Part shown: positions 18,740 to 26,957 of the stretch, one piece after another
Numbering within the stretch: position 1 is the stretch's first letter
Layout: every line of letters starts with the position of its first letter
Notes under the pieces: generated by a model
The model's database searches: none
Told to the model about the DNA's origin: nothing
The model's input: only the letters and a program-made list of their open reading frames with translations
Made by a program: the position numbers and the translations under genes
Source: Secundilactobacillus odoratitofui DSM 19909 = JCM 15043
Lineage (GTDB): Bacteria > Bacillota > Bacilli > Lactobacillales > Lactobacillaceae
DNA length: 64,000 nucleotides
Assembly: GCF_001434895.1 (NCBI RefSeq)
Contig: NZ_AZEE01000030.1
Coordinates: 156,260 to 220,259 of the forward strand
Direction of reading: 5' to 3'

Positions 18740-19943
18740 TCAAAATTTGATTCGGTCACTGGATGATATTTTCAATGATCCGGATGCAGCATCTTTACTT
18801 GCTAGTAAACCTAAACATAGTGATGTAAGCTATAACCCCACGGTTGAAGGGTTTAAAGAGATTACCGACTGGGTTATTGCTCATGATGGTAGTGAACCAC
18901 AGAAGCTGCGTGACCCATCACAGATGAAGCAACGTAAGCTGGCAAGCCGATTGAAAGGCATTCGTGAAAATCCAGAACGTCGTGATATGTTATTACCGTA
19001 TGATACGGCAGGGTTACTAGTGGTTCGTGAAGAGAGTCCGGCACTGAATGAAATTGTGAAAAAAGAAAAGCAAAATTTTTCTTCGTTAGACGATATTCTT
19101 AGCGATGATTCCATTCTGTTTAAAAAAAGTGATCAGCAGGCTGCCGGTAGTAAGTTATTTGATACCAAAAAGCTGAATGAGATTCAGCGTGAACAAGAAA
19201 ACAGACCAGAAGTGATTTCTCATCGTAAGCGGATGAAGAACTTCAGTTCGTACGAGGTAATGTTTCAAAAGGTTCAGGCTGAAATTGCATCCGGTCAACG
19301 GGAACTCCGTCCATTCAAAAACTACGAGTTATTAAGTAAGCATTTTTACGTTCTTAAGGGACAGTTACTGTACATTGATGAAATTGGTGAAGAAATTAAA
19401 CTTGACGACAAAAGTAATCGAAAAACCGATGCAAGAATGCATGTGATTTATGATAATGGAACTGAAAATAATCCTACTCGAAATGGTCTAGCCTCGTCTT
19501 TGTATGGACGTCAAGGTAGAATTGTTACAGAAGTTGAAAATGGTGTTGAATTATCTAGTGATGATCATGTGACTGGTTTTATTTATGTACTGAAATCATT
19601 GAGCGACAATCCTCAGATAAAAAAAATACAAGCAAAGCATACATTGTACAAAGTTGGTTTCACTACTGGTTTTGTACAAAAGAGAATTGCCAATGCGGAG
19701 AATGAATCGACGTATTTGTATGCTCCAGTACAGGTTGTTGCAGAAATAAAAGTGGTGAATTTGAAAGCAGAAACGCTGGAAACTGCGCTGCATCATGCAC
19801 TAGCGCAATATCAATTAAATGTTGATATTACAGTTGCAAATGGAAGAATCGTCAGACCGCGAGAGTGGTTTGTGGTAGACCTGAGTGTAATTCAAGATAT
19901 TGTCCAGAAAATTGTGACACAGCTTCTTGCCAAAGAGCCCTGA
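18732..19943 (+). CDS. GIY-YIG (T5orf172-type) nuclease of the restriction-like operon
   Basis: 403 residues; ATG overlaps the helicase stop. The C-terminal domain from about residue 280 has GFIYVLKSLS, LYKVGFTTGFVQKRI and later ETALHHALAQYQ and REWFVVDL. These are the GIY, YIG, arginine and glutamate elements of the T5orf172/MUG113 group. The N-terminal part contains WVIAHDGSEPQKLRDPSQMK, similar to the helicase C-terminus, so the two proteins may share a docking or DNA-binding module. It is probably the cutting subunit of the system whose methylation comes from the first gene. A 41-base gap separates it from the Kiwa-like pair. Confidence 0.83.
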   Translation: MDNQNLIRSLDDIFNDPDAASLLASKPKHSDVSYNPTVEGFKEITDWVIAHDGSEPQKLRDPSQMKQRKLASRLKGIRENPERRDMLLPYDTAGLLVVREESPALNEIVKKEKQNFSSLDDILSDDSILFKKSDQQAAGSKLFDTKKLNEIQREQENRPEVISHRKRMKNFSSYEVMFQKVQAEIASGQRELRPFKNYELLSKHFYVLKGQLLYIDEIGEEIKLDDKSNRKTDARMHVIYDNGTENNPTRNGLASSLYGRQGRIVTEVENGVELSSDDHVTGFIYVLKSLSDNPQIKKIQAKHTLYKVGFTTGFVQKRIANAENESTYLYAPVQVVAEIKVVNLKAETLETALHHALAQYQLNVDITVANGRIVRPREWFVVDLSVIQDIVQKIVTQLLAKEP

Positions 19944-19984
19944 TACTTGATAAATTTTGAAAGTGTATATGAAAGGAGTAAGAA

Positions 19985-20590
19985 ATGCTGATAGGCACAA
20001 ACAGGCTTTTTAAAATCGTCTACTTTATAACAGCAATGAGTCCAGCGTACCTTTTGTTTACCACAACATTTATTCCAAGCAAGGAAGAACTTATTCAACT
20101 TGAATGGCCAGTCTTTGTATCTTGTGTACTAGTTGTGCTTATTATTGAGTTGGTTATTTCAGCATTACTTACTTGGGTGTTAATTAGACTATTGAAACAG
20201 CAGGCGATGTTAAAAAACGGTGGAATCAAGACTAAAGTAGTTAAAAGAAAAATGAATGAGGGCCTCGTTGAATTTTTAATGGGAACCGCAGTAAGCTCAA
20301 CAATCGGTCTTTCATTGAGTACTTCAAGACCCTTTCTCTCAGTGATGATTTTATTTTTATTTCAATCCCTTCTATTTTCATTATTTCAATCTAGTACAAA
20401 TTCTATGCCCAATGTGTTTTTGGTTCTAGGTGGCTGGTCATATGTACGGTGGGGTGAAGGGTATTTGTTCATGCGTACAAGAGACTTTCGAGATTTAGCA
20501 GGACAAGAAGTCCAAGGTACGCCAATTGGTGATTCGATTAGTGGTAGTTATGTGATTGTAAGAGAAAATGAAGGTGAAGTCGATGATTGA
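19985..20590 (+). CDS. kwaA: Four-helix membrane protein, probable Kiwa component KwaA
   Basis: 201 residues, ATG behind AAAGGAGTAAGAA. About four membrane segments are visible (near residues 8-25, 40-65, 90-130 in two parts, and 135-150). The segment MSPAYLLFTTTFIP sits in the first hairpin and a soluble C-terminal tail follows. The size, topology, eight-base overlap with the next gene and the identity of that gene fit KwaA. In Kiwa, KwaA is the membrane-embedded sensor that responds to phage attachment. On sequence alone it could be any small membrane protein, so the call rests largely on its partner. Confidence 0.6.
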   Translation: MLIGTNRLFKIVYFITAMSPAYLLFTTTFIPSKEELIQLEWPVFVSCVLVVLIIELVISALLTWVLIRLLKQQAMLKNGGIKTKVVKRKMNEGLVEFLMGTAVSSTIGLSLSTSRPFLSVMILFLFQSLLFSLFQSSTNSMPNVFLVLGGWSYVRWGEGYLFMRTRDFRDLAGQEVQGTPIGDSISGSYVIVRENEGEVDD

Positions 20591-21560
20591 TACTGTGTAT
20601 TTAGGAATTTATGGTCGAAGTAAAATTGATTCAGTCCTGAACTGCTGTTTTAGTCAGCAACTTTGTACGGAAATCGACAAATCACTTTATTATGGGCAAA
20701 AAGATAACGAAGACTTCTATCAGGCAACTGATCAATTAGGAATTTTTGATCAAAACTCATTGATAACTGAAGATCCATACAAAGAGTGTTTAAGTGAAGA
20801 ATCACCGGAGTGGAAGGCCCTATTACAAATCACTGAAGGTATAGAAAGAAACATTCCATCAAATGGCTTGGTAGATGAAAGCTATCGTTTTGTCGCGCTT
20901 AAAAGTAATACAGCGGATGGGTATCTACTACATCTGATTCCAATTTATCGTGGGGCAAAGATGATTAATAAAACTCTTGGTTGGAAAATAAAAGATTTAT
21001 TAACTGGGCAGATGGGTACAGCTCATGTTCCATTAACCGTTGATTTTGATAAGGCGTCCTCCTTAAATCTTGATTATTGCGTTGTCACGACATTTCGAAT
21101 TACGCTTGATGATTCTCAAAAATTGCTAAGTGCGACTGAATATGTCTGGAATGTAACTGGGCATGAATATTTATTTAAGTTGCACGAAGCCAATAGGCAG
21201 ATTGCGAAGAAAATAATTGGAGAATTTGCGGCACATAGTGACGGATTTTTAGTTTCGAGTGACAAATATCAAGTTAGTTTACCCGATACTGAAGAACTAT
21301 TTGCAGTGGTTAAAGATGACTTGCGCACTATTAATAGGCTTGCTAAGTATCGTGGAGGAGCGGATGACTTCGATATTTCTAAAGTAAAGGCAGCTAATGA
21401 AAAGCTGAATTCAGTAGATCGAGTTTTAATCAACGATGAGAAAAAAACGATAACAGTTAACAAAGAGTGTATCGGTACTTTTACCGCTCTGATACACAAT
21501 TTACTTCTTGAAAGGCTTATTTCTGGTGATGTGGAAATTCCATTCAAGAATCATCATTGA
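20583..21560 (+). CDS. kwaB: DUF4868-like protein, probable Kiwa component KwaB
   Basis: 325 residues. ATG at 20583 lies behind GAAGGTGA and overlaps the kwaA stop. There is no signal peptide or membrane segment. The C-terminal half has the DUF4868 pattern: an Asn-x-Thr region followed by an aromatic segment (EYVWNVTGHEYLFKLHEANR), a middle Leu-Ala-Lys-Tyr region (TINRLAKYRGGADDFDISK), and a final helix ending LLERLISGDVEIP. KwaB is the DNA-binding effector of Kiwa that limits phage replication and transcription. Length and gene order agree with the family. A profile search would settle the call. Confidence 0.62.
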   Translation: MIDTVYLGIYGRSKIDSVLNCCFSQQLCTEIDKSLYYGQKDNEDFYQATDQLGIFDQNSLITEDPYKECLSEESPEWKALLQITEGIERNIPSNGLVDESYRFVALKSNTADGYLLHLIPIYRGAKMINKTLGWKIKDLLTGQMGTAHVPLTVDFDKASSLNLDYCVVTTFRITLDDSQKLLSATEYVWNVTGHEYLFKLHEANRQIAKKIIGEFAAHSDGFLVSSDKYQVSLPDTEELFAVVKDDLRTINRLAKYRGGADDFDISKVKAANEKLNSVDRVLINDEKKTITVNKECIGTFTALIHNLLLERLISGDVEIPFKNHH

Positions 21561-21705
21561 TTCTTGATATCCAAATTAAGCCAGTGAACGGATAAATGCT
21601 GTCGTTGCTTCGATAATTTAGGACAAATAAAAAAATTCTCAGGTTGCAGGTTGAAGTGCCCTACAATTGTTAGACTAGAAGTCTAATGATTGTGGGGCTT
21701 TTCTT

Positions 21706-22241
21706 ATGACCAAATGTAGTAGTCAATTTAAAGCTAAATTTGTCTCTCGATATATCGAAAGTGGTATTAGCTACAAGGATCTCTGTGCAGAGTTTGGGAT
21801 ACCTAACGCTGGAATTGTCAAAGCATGGGTTGGGCAGGCTTGGGCTCATGATATTGATTCTTTAAAAATTTAGCGTACAAAGGCAAATTATTCTCAAACA
21901 TTTATAATTAACGTGGTAGAGTATGTGCAGACACATCAAGTCAACCATGCGCAAACAGCGGCTCACTTTGGCATCTCTCCTAGCCAAGTCACCTCTTGGA
22001 TTGTATTGTGAGAGAACAAGGAGTGGCTGGCTTGTGTGTGAAACGTAAAGGGAGACCAACCATGGGTAAGCACAAGAAAACAAAACCAATCAAACACCTT
22101 GAACCAACACAAGAGGAGAAGTATAAACAAGAAATTCTAGAGCTTAAAAGCAAGCTGCACGATGCTGAATTGGACCGTGATATTTTAAAAGCGCTCGCGA
22201 ATTTGACGAAAAAATCATCGAAGCATTCTCCACGAAAGTGA
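21706..22241 (+). pseudogene. IS3-family transposase orfA, broken
   Basis: It begins MTKCSSQFKAKFVSRYIESG, a helix-turn-helix orfA. An in-frame TAG interrupts it at 21871-21873, after which the same frame continues RTKANYSQTF through to SPSQVTSWIVL. Near 22000 the sense sequence moves to another frame (REQGVAGLCVKRKGRP and the coiled coil up to 22241). At least one nonsense and one frameshift mutation are therefore present. Without OrfA the element is probably not autonomous. Confidence 0.8.
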
Positions 22242-23101
22242 AGTATGGTATCGTGATTTTGTTAAAGTCGCAGTATGATCTCAATGAATTGCTTAAAGCC
22301 CTCAGCTTAACGCGAGCGACTTATTACGATCGGCTTAAGCGTGATAAGAAACCTGATAAGTACGTCGAAGTTAAAGCCTTCATCAAGAAGTGTTTTTATG
22401 ATTCAAAGGAGATTTATGGATATCGTCGAATTCATGATGAACCAGATAAAGTCGGCCTACACTATGCCGAGGAGACAATCAGACGTCTAATGTGTGATAT
22501 GGGATTAAAATGTGTGATTTATTCCAAACATACATCTAAATATCACTCTTACAAAGTCAGTGTTGGCATAACTGCACCAAATATTTTGGAGCAAAAGCTT
22601 GTAGCGACACAACCGCTTACTGTGCTTCATACCGATGTAACGCAAGTTCGACTCTACAATGGTGAATGGGGATATATCTCATTAATCACCGACGAAGCTA
22701 GTCGTGAAGTTCGTGTGACTATCGTCAGTATTTCTCCGAACAAAGCCTCGATTCAAGCTTCGCTTGATGAACTAGAACATCACCTCAAATCCAGTATCCA
22801 ACCAATCCTTCACCCAAATCAAGATTGGCAATATCAAATGACAGATTACCAGCAGCGTCTACAAGACATGAACATTACGCAAAGTATGCCTCGTAAAGGG
22901 AACTGTCACGATAACGCGCCTATTGAAAGCTTCTTCAACCTTTTGAAGCGTGAGTACTTGAATCGATATCAAATCAATACACTTGAAAATCTACGTGAAT
23001 TGGTAAATGGTTACATCGATTGGTTTAACAATGTCAAAACTTCAAGAAATAAAAATGGCTTGTACCCGGTATTCCACCGGGGTCAAGCCATGGTTGATTA
23101 A
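22238..23101 (+). CDS. IS3-family transposase OrfB (DDE integrase core)
   Basis: 287 residues; GTG at 22238 overlaps the orfA stop and lies in the -1 frame, as usual for IS3. The HTH_21 region YGYRRIHDE comes first, followed by the rve core. The first catalytic aspartate is in LHTDVTQ and the glutamate is in DNAPIESFF. The segment normally reading HSDQGWQY is HPNQDWQY here, so the second catalytic aspartate appears replaced by asparagine. The frame is otherwise intact and of normal length, but together with the broken orfA the protein is probably inactive. Confidence 0.85.
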   Translation: MKYGIVILLKSQYDLNELLKALSLTRATYYDRLKRDKKPDKYVEVKAFIKKCFYDSKEIYGYRRIHDEPDKVGLHYAEETIRRLMCDMGLKCVIYSKHTSKYHSYKVSVGITAPNILEQKLVATQPLTVLHTDVTQVRLYNGEWGYISLITDEASREVRVTIVSISPNKASIQASLDELEHHLKSSIQPILHPNQDWQYQMTDYQQRLQDMNITQSMPRKGNCHDNAPIESFFNLLKREYLNRYQINTLENLRELVNGYIDWFNNVKTSRNKNGLYPVFHRGQAMVD

Positions 23102-23142
23102 TTTAAAATCTAAATTGTCTAAATTTTCTGTTGCACCTCAAC

Positions 23143-23521
23143 TCGGAAGTAGGCATTTTTAGATGGGAAATTATTACGTTAACACTCTCGAATTTAGTGA
23201 AGTAACAAGCGTAAAATAATTCAACATCAAGAAGAATATAACCTTACTGTAGACAAGTTAGGTGTTAATGAATATGATAACCACCTTGGAAAAACAAGCA
23301 ATGAATATGCTCACCACGGTAAGCGACAGTGGCAATGCATTGCCTTTCAATCACCAATGCCAGTGCATTAAGATGCCAACAAGTATATTGGACTTTTAGC
23401 CCTAGAGCAAACTACTCGTTTTACGGGTACTTATGATTTTTCAATCATCTTGGTGTGTTTTTCGCCACTTTTCACCGCTTGGACGAAAAAAGCTTCAAAA
23501 AAAGGCGATCAGAACTGCCAT
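23143..23521. other. Stretch right of the IS element without an intact gene
   Basis: A short open stretch on the plus strand (about 23235-23370, with EYNLTVDKLGVNEYDNH) may be a remnant of a lost gene, but nothing recognisable is left. The rest is AT-rich and stop-rich. Confidence 0.4.
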
Positions 23522-23808
23522 CCAAATTAGGTGCTCCCATCAGACAACTTAAAAACCATGAACTCAATACGGTACCCCAGTATCTTAGACTACGGAATAG
23601 TAGTTACTTTTCCCTGCGTTCCTATTTTTTTGACCGTCTTGGTTGTTGAGAAATTTCCAGATCCTGTTCGATCGTCATTTTCGTTATCTACTTCTTATTC
23701 AGTTGGAGGTGCATTAACACTGGTTACCGCACCACATATAGAACAAAATTCGGCATTCGCTGGAACTTGATTGTTCCAATTTGTACAATAGATTTTATTA
23801 TTCGTATT
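23522..23808 (-). pseudogene. Remnant of a zinc-ribbon membrane protein gene
   Basis: Read on the minus strand, NTNNKIYCTNWNNQVPANAE continues FCSICGAV. This matches the start of the zinc-ribbon protein at 12151 (MTNRNYCTNCGEEMP...FCGNCG). The expected ATG has become AAT, the second cysteine has become tryptophan (TGT to TGG type change), and a stop follows soon after the second knuckle. The decayed remainder shows further stops. It lies just downstream of the secreted protein gene at 23848-24327, the same order as in the intact operon at 11470-12777. Confidence 0.7.
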
Positions 23809-23847
23809 ATATATTCCTATAAAAATTGGAATTAAATCGAACCATTT

Positions 23848-24327
23848 TTAATACCACGCCGAACGCTTAAAGTAATGTGTATATTCAAAATTACCATACT
23901 CATCAGGTAGTGGTGAGTGTTCAGTCAGACAAACATATTTATAGCGCTTACCATTGTTGTCCCATAAGTAAGAATGCGACTTTTTCCAAGCAGGCCATTC
24001 ATCACTAGCATATTGGCCGATGGTATAGTATCCGTGGGAACTGCGTTTACTTACGAACAATTCAACATGTTTTTCTGAACTTTCCCATTTTTTACCGGAA
24101 ATTGTATACCCGTGTTTATTGTTGGCGTCTTTCCAGTAATACTTGTATTTCGAGAATACCACTTTATCAAACTTGGATGAATCATCCAAATTTTGAGCGT
24201 ACCAAGTACCTCTCAATGATTTCGGTATCACAACGTAATGATGTTTGGCACTCGCGTGAGTTGTTAAAGTGCCAAATGTTGTTAAAGTCACCAATATAAC
24301 TAATAGGCTGTTAATCCATTTTTTCAT
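23848..24327 (-). CDS. Secreted protein of unknown function
   Basis: 159 residues. ATG at 24327 (MKKWINSLLVILVTLTTFG) lies behind TAGGGGAAATTTAATA; the frame extends 15 codons upstream without a signal sequence. The signal peptide ends THASAKHH. The mature protein starts with IPKSLRGTWYAQ, a P-x-x-L-R-G-x-W-Y pattern like that of small lipocalin-like proteins. It is reminiscent of the [VI]PST[IF]K start of the other secreted proteins in this window. It contains many aromatic and lysine residues and no enzyme motif. It faces the island from the right, with a broken zinc-ribbon gene after it. Confidence 0.75.
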   Translation of the reverse strand: MKKWINSLLVILVTLTTFGTLTTHASAKHHYVVIPKSLRGTWYAQNLDDSSKFDKVVFSKYKYYWKDANNKHGYTISGKKWESSEKHVELFVSKRSSHGYYTIGQYASDEWPAWKKSHSYLWDNNGKRYKYVCLTEHSPLPDEYGNFEYTHYFKRSAWY

Positions 24328-24800
24328 TATTAAATTTCCCCTACAGAATACTAAATTTGATATATCAATCATACGACCATTTTGGAATCAATGCTACACT
24401 AACCTGAATTATATAAATTCATTGTGTTAATCAAATTGTGCGATTAGGCAAGTTTCGAGAAAATAGAAGGCCTACTTTTTATAATGTAATTAATTTTAAC
24501 TGAGATGCCACATTGAGTTTCAGTTTCAGGATTTTAAATGATTCTACACAGATTTTTACGATGGCTGGAAATAAAATCGCAGACTGATGAGTTTCAAAAA
24601 TATTCGTACTTTTCGTTGCACATTTCTATGATTAATTGCTGAATCCTCATTGCTCGTATTAGCTTGAAGGGGCGGATAAGTGTCAGAAATGGATTATGTT
24701 TGATATTTTAAAAATTTTCAACATGGAGTAATTTCATTGAAAATGTAGGCCTGATTGCGTACCATAAGACTAATTATAAGAGAACCTCAGGAGGACAACC
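24328..24800. other. Intergenic stretch, AT-rich
   Basis: 473 bases with no gene, repeat or convincing hairpin. It separates the divergent secreted-protein gene from the Fe-S-type gene and presumably holds both promoters. Confidence 0.4.
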
Positions 24801-25199
24801 ATGGTCTCATCAATCAAATTAACCCAGGCGTTCGTTGATTATTTAAAGCAGAAAAACCTCCAGGATAAGGTATTTTTGCTCATTGCGGATGATGGTGGCG
24901 GCAAGTATTCACTTCAGGGAGGGGCGTGCACGATTGGATCAGTATTCAACTTGGTTATGCTGGATGAACTTGATGCAGCCTATCCAATACCATTAAACAA
25001 TGATGCGGGTGTCAAACTATACAGTTCGACCTACAACCTCTATTTCTTGGAAGAGGGATTAGTGCTCGATGTTAAAGACTACCGGATTTTGTTACGTGAC
25101 AACGCGCATCAGTTTGAGAACGACCTTCAAATTGTGAACGGTGCTGAAATTTTAGCCGCATTTAAAAAGGGGATTGTTGCCAAGAATGTCGGCTGTTAA
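24801..25199 (+). CDS. HesB/IscA-like iron-sulfur biosynthesis core-domain protein
   Basis: 132 residues; ATG behind AGGAGGACAACC. FLLIADDGGGKYSLQGGACTI, the following VMLDELDAAYPIPL and the ending LQIVNGAEILAAFKKG match the lactobacillar 'iron-sulfur cluster biosynthesis family' proteins with an Fe-S_biosyn fold. True A-type carriers have three conserved cysteines. This protein has only one in the core (ACTI) and one at its very end, so cluster carriage is doubtful. The substrate is unknown. The GNAT gene lies 70 bases downstream. Confidence 0.65.
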   Translation: MVSSIKLTQAFVDYLKQKNLQDKVFLLIADDGGGKYSLQGGACTIGSVFNLVMLDELDAAYPIPLNNDAGVKLYSSTYNLYFLEEGLVLDVKDYRILLRDNAHQFENDLQIVNGAEILAAFKKGIVAKNVGC

Positions 25200-25269
25200 C
25201 GTGCGATGCACAATATAATCGGCGGACTCACGTTACATGAAAGCAGTGTTATCTAAGGAGAATAAAGAC

Positions 25270-25788
25270 ATGAAATTACAATCCGTCACAACCCCATACT
25301 CAGCAGCTAGCCTAGACTTGATCACCACGGCTTTTGCAACGGCTGAACACAGCGATGGTCATGAAGCTGAATTGGTCGCAACACTGCGACAACAGCCAAA
25401 TTACCATCCCGAATTTGATGTCATTGCGATTGATGATCAAAGCCGACTAGTGGGCCACGCATTATTAAGTGAGGCAGTTGTGGGTGAACAATGGCCAGTA
25501 CTAGTATTGGCACCACTTGCTGTGTTACCTAAAGCCCAACGACAAGGCATTGGTCGCGCTCTGATTGCTGAATTAGAAAAGCGGGCGGCTGAGACCAAAT
25601 TTTTAGCTATTTCAATTTTGGGTGATCCGGCCTACTACGGTCAGTTTGGGTATCAACCGGCCGCTGATTTTGGTGTGACAGCGCCGATGGCCGTTGAGTC
25701 AAAATACTTTATGCTCAAACCATTGGGCCAGAAACGGCTACAATCGGTTCGTGGGAAGCTGCAATATGATCCAGCATTTGGTATCTGA
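25270..25788 (+). CDS. GNAT-family N-acetyltransferase
   Basis: 172 residues. ATG at 25270 is chosen because CTAAGGAGAATAAAGAC precedes it. The acetyl-CoA loop LPKAQRQGIGRALIAELEKR is near residues 93-112, and then FLAISILGDPAYYGQFGYQP, which is the YhbS-type variant of the GNAT fold. The acceptor is not readable. A terminator follows. Confidence 0.88.
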   Translation: MKLQSVTTPYSAASLDLITTAFATAEHSDGHEAELVATLRQQPNYHPEFDVIAIDDQSRLVGHALLSEAVVGEQWPVLVLAPLAVLPKAQRQGIGRALIAELEKRAAETKFLAISILGDPAYYGQFGYQPAADFGVTAPMAVESKYFMLKPLGQKRLQSVRGKLQYDPAFGI

Positions 25789-25838
25789 GGCTAACGCAAG
25801 TGGCATAACACCGCTGCATTAACTTTCAATTGAGTGAT

Positions 25839-25873
25839 AACGGTCATCGGAATTAGAGGGTGACCGTTTTTTG
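25839..25873 (+). terminator. Intrinsic terminator
   Basis: AACGGTCATC and GGTGACCGTT pair across a 10-base loop and are followed by T residues. Confidence 0.78.
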
Positions 25874-25900
25874 TGCACTCAGAAAAAAGAATTCTAATAG

Positions 25901-25929
25901 TTGACACGTTGGGTACTCACTGTTACTAT
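25901..25929 (+). promoter_or_regulatory. Sigma-A promoter of the ABC exporter operon
   Basis: Consensus TTGACA, exactly 17 bases, then TACTAT. The leader to the ATPase gene is about 105 bases. Confidence 0.7.
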
Positions 25930-26039
25930 ATAGCGGTACTTAGCATTAAAGAGCACTGTTCAAATAAAAAAGGGAAGTACATCGTTTTAGGCAGACTACC
26001 TAGTAATACTAAATAGACTGATTAATCTGGAGGAAGAAC

Positions 26040-26957
26040 ATGAATGCAATAGAAGTCAAAAATGTAAAAAAGGGCTTTGGTAAACTTGAGGTTTTAAAAG
26101 ACGTCACTTTAACGGTTCAACCGGGCGAAATCTACACGTTGCTCGGTGAAAATGGAGCGGGTAAAAGTACGTTGATCAATATTTTAACGACCCTTTCGCA
26201 AGCAGATGCTGGTGCCGTTAAAGTGATGGGACTTGATCCGATTTGCGACGGCAAACATGTTCGTCGATTGATCAGCCTGAATGCCCAGACCATGACACTG
26301 GATGAAAATTTCACCGGTGAGGCGAACTTGCGTCTGATCGCCAAATTGAGGGGAGTGGCAGATGTTGATGTTGCCATCAAAGAAATGAGCCAACGACTCG
26401 AACTATCGGCGTTTATTCAGCGAAAGGTCAACACTTATTCAGGTGGCATGCGCCGGCGTTTGGACATTGCCATGTCGTTGCTGGGCTCACCTAAATTGGT
26501 CTTTTTAGATGAACCAACCACGGGTGTTGACCCCAAGAACCGCTTGGCGCTTTGGCAGCTGATTCGAGAAATGCGGGCAAATGGGCAGACCGTTTTTTTA
26601 ACGACGCAGTACTTGGATGAGGCGGATGCGCTTTCTGACCATATTGCGTTCATCCATGATGGCCGAATCGTTAAAGTGGGGACGCCTGCAGAAATCAAGC
26701 GTCAGGTCACCACAACGTATTCGCTTAAAGTTGCTGAAGTCCAACGTGATGAAGCGACCAACTTGTTGAAAAATGCAGCGATTGCCTTTACGCAACGGGA
26801 GTCTGAGTTCGAACTTGACGAAATCGCAGCCAAACAGGGATTGCCAATTTTGCTAGCTAATGGCATCCAAGTTCAACATTTTAATTTAAACGAAACGAAG
26901 TTAGAAACCGTTTTTCTGAACTTAATGCAGCAGGAGGTTAATCATGCAAACCATTAA
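26040..26957 (+). CDS. ABC transporter ATP-binding protein (DrrA/CcmA type)
   Basis: 305 residues; ATG behind CTGGAGGAAGAAC. Walker A GENGAGKST is near residues 38-46, signature YSGGMRRRLDIAMSL near 136, Walker B LVFLDEPTTGVDP near 155 and the H-loop FLTTQYLDEAD. The C-terminal extension of about 80 residues is usual for the drug/lipid ABC-2 exporters. It overlaps its permease gene by 14 bases, so the two form one exporter. The exported substrate (drug, lipid or polymer) is unknown. Confidence 0.92.
   Translation: MNAIEVKNVKKGFGKLEVLKDVTLTVQPGEIYTLLGENGAGKSTLINILTTLSQADAGAVKVMGLDPICDGKHVRRLISLNAQTMTLDENFTGEANLRLIAKLRGVADVDVAIKEMSQRLELSAFIQRKVNTYSGGMRRRLDIAMSLLGSPKLVFLDEPTTGVDPKNRLALWQLIREMRANGQTVFLTTQYLDEADALSDHIAFIHDGRIVKVGTPAEIKRQVTTTYSLKVAEVQRDEATNLLKNAAIAFTQRESEFELDEIAAKQGLPILLANGIQVQHFNLNETKLETVFLNLMQQEVNHANH

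Larger units (their letters stand above)
21650..23142 (+). mobile_element. IS3-family insertion sequence, degenerate
   Basis: Imperfect terminal inverted repeats are visible. The left end is GTTGAAGTGCCCTACAATTG and the right end, read inward, is GTTGAGGTGCAACAGAAAAT. The length of about 1.49 kb, two overlapping frames (orfA broken, orfB intact) and an A6 slippery stretch at about 22209-22214 fit the IS3/IS150 group. I see no clear target-site duplication. It marks the right edge of the defence island. Confidence 0.8.
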
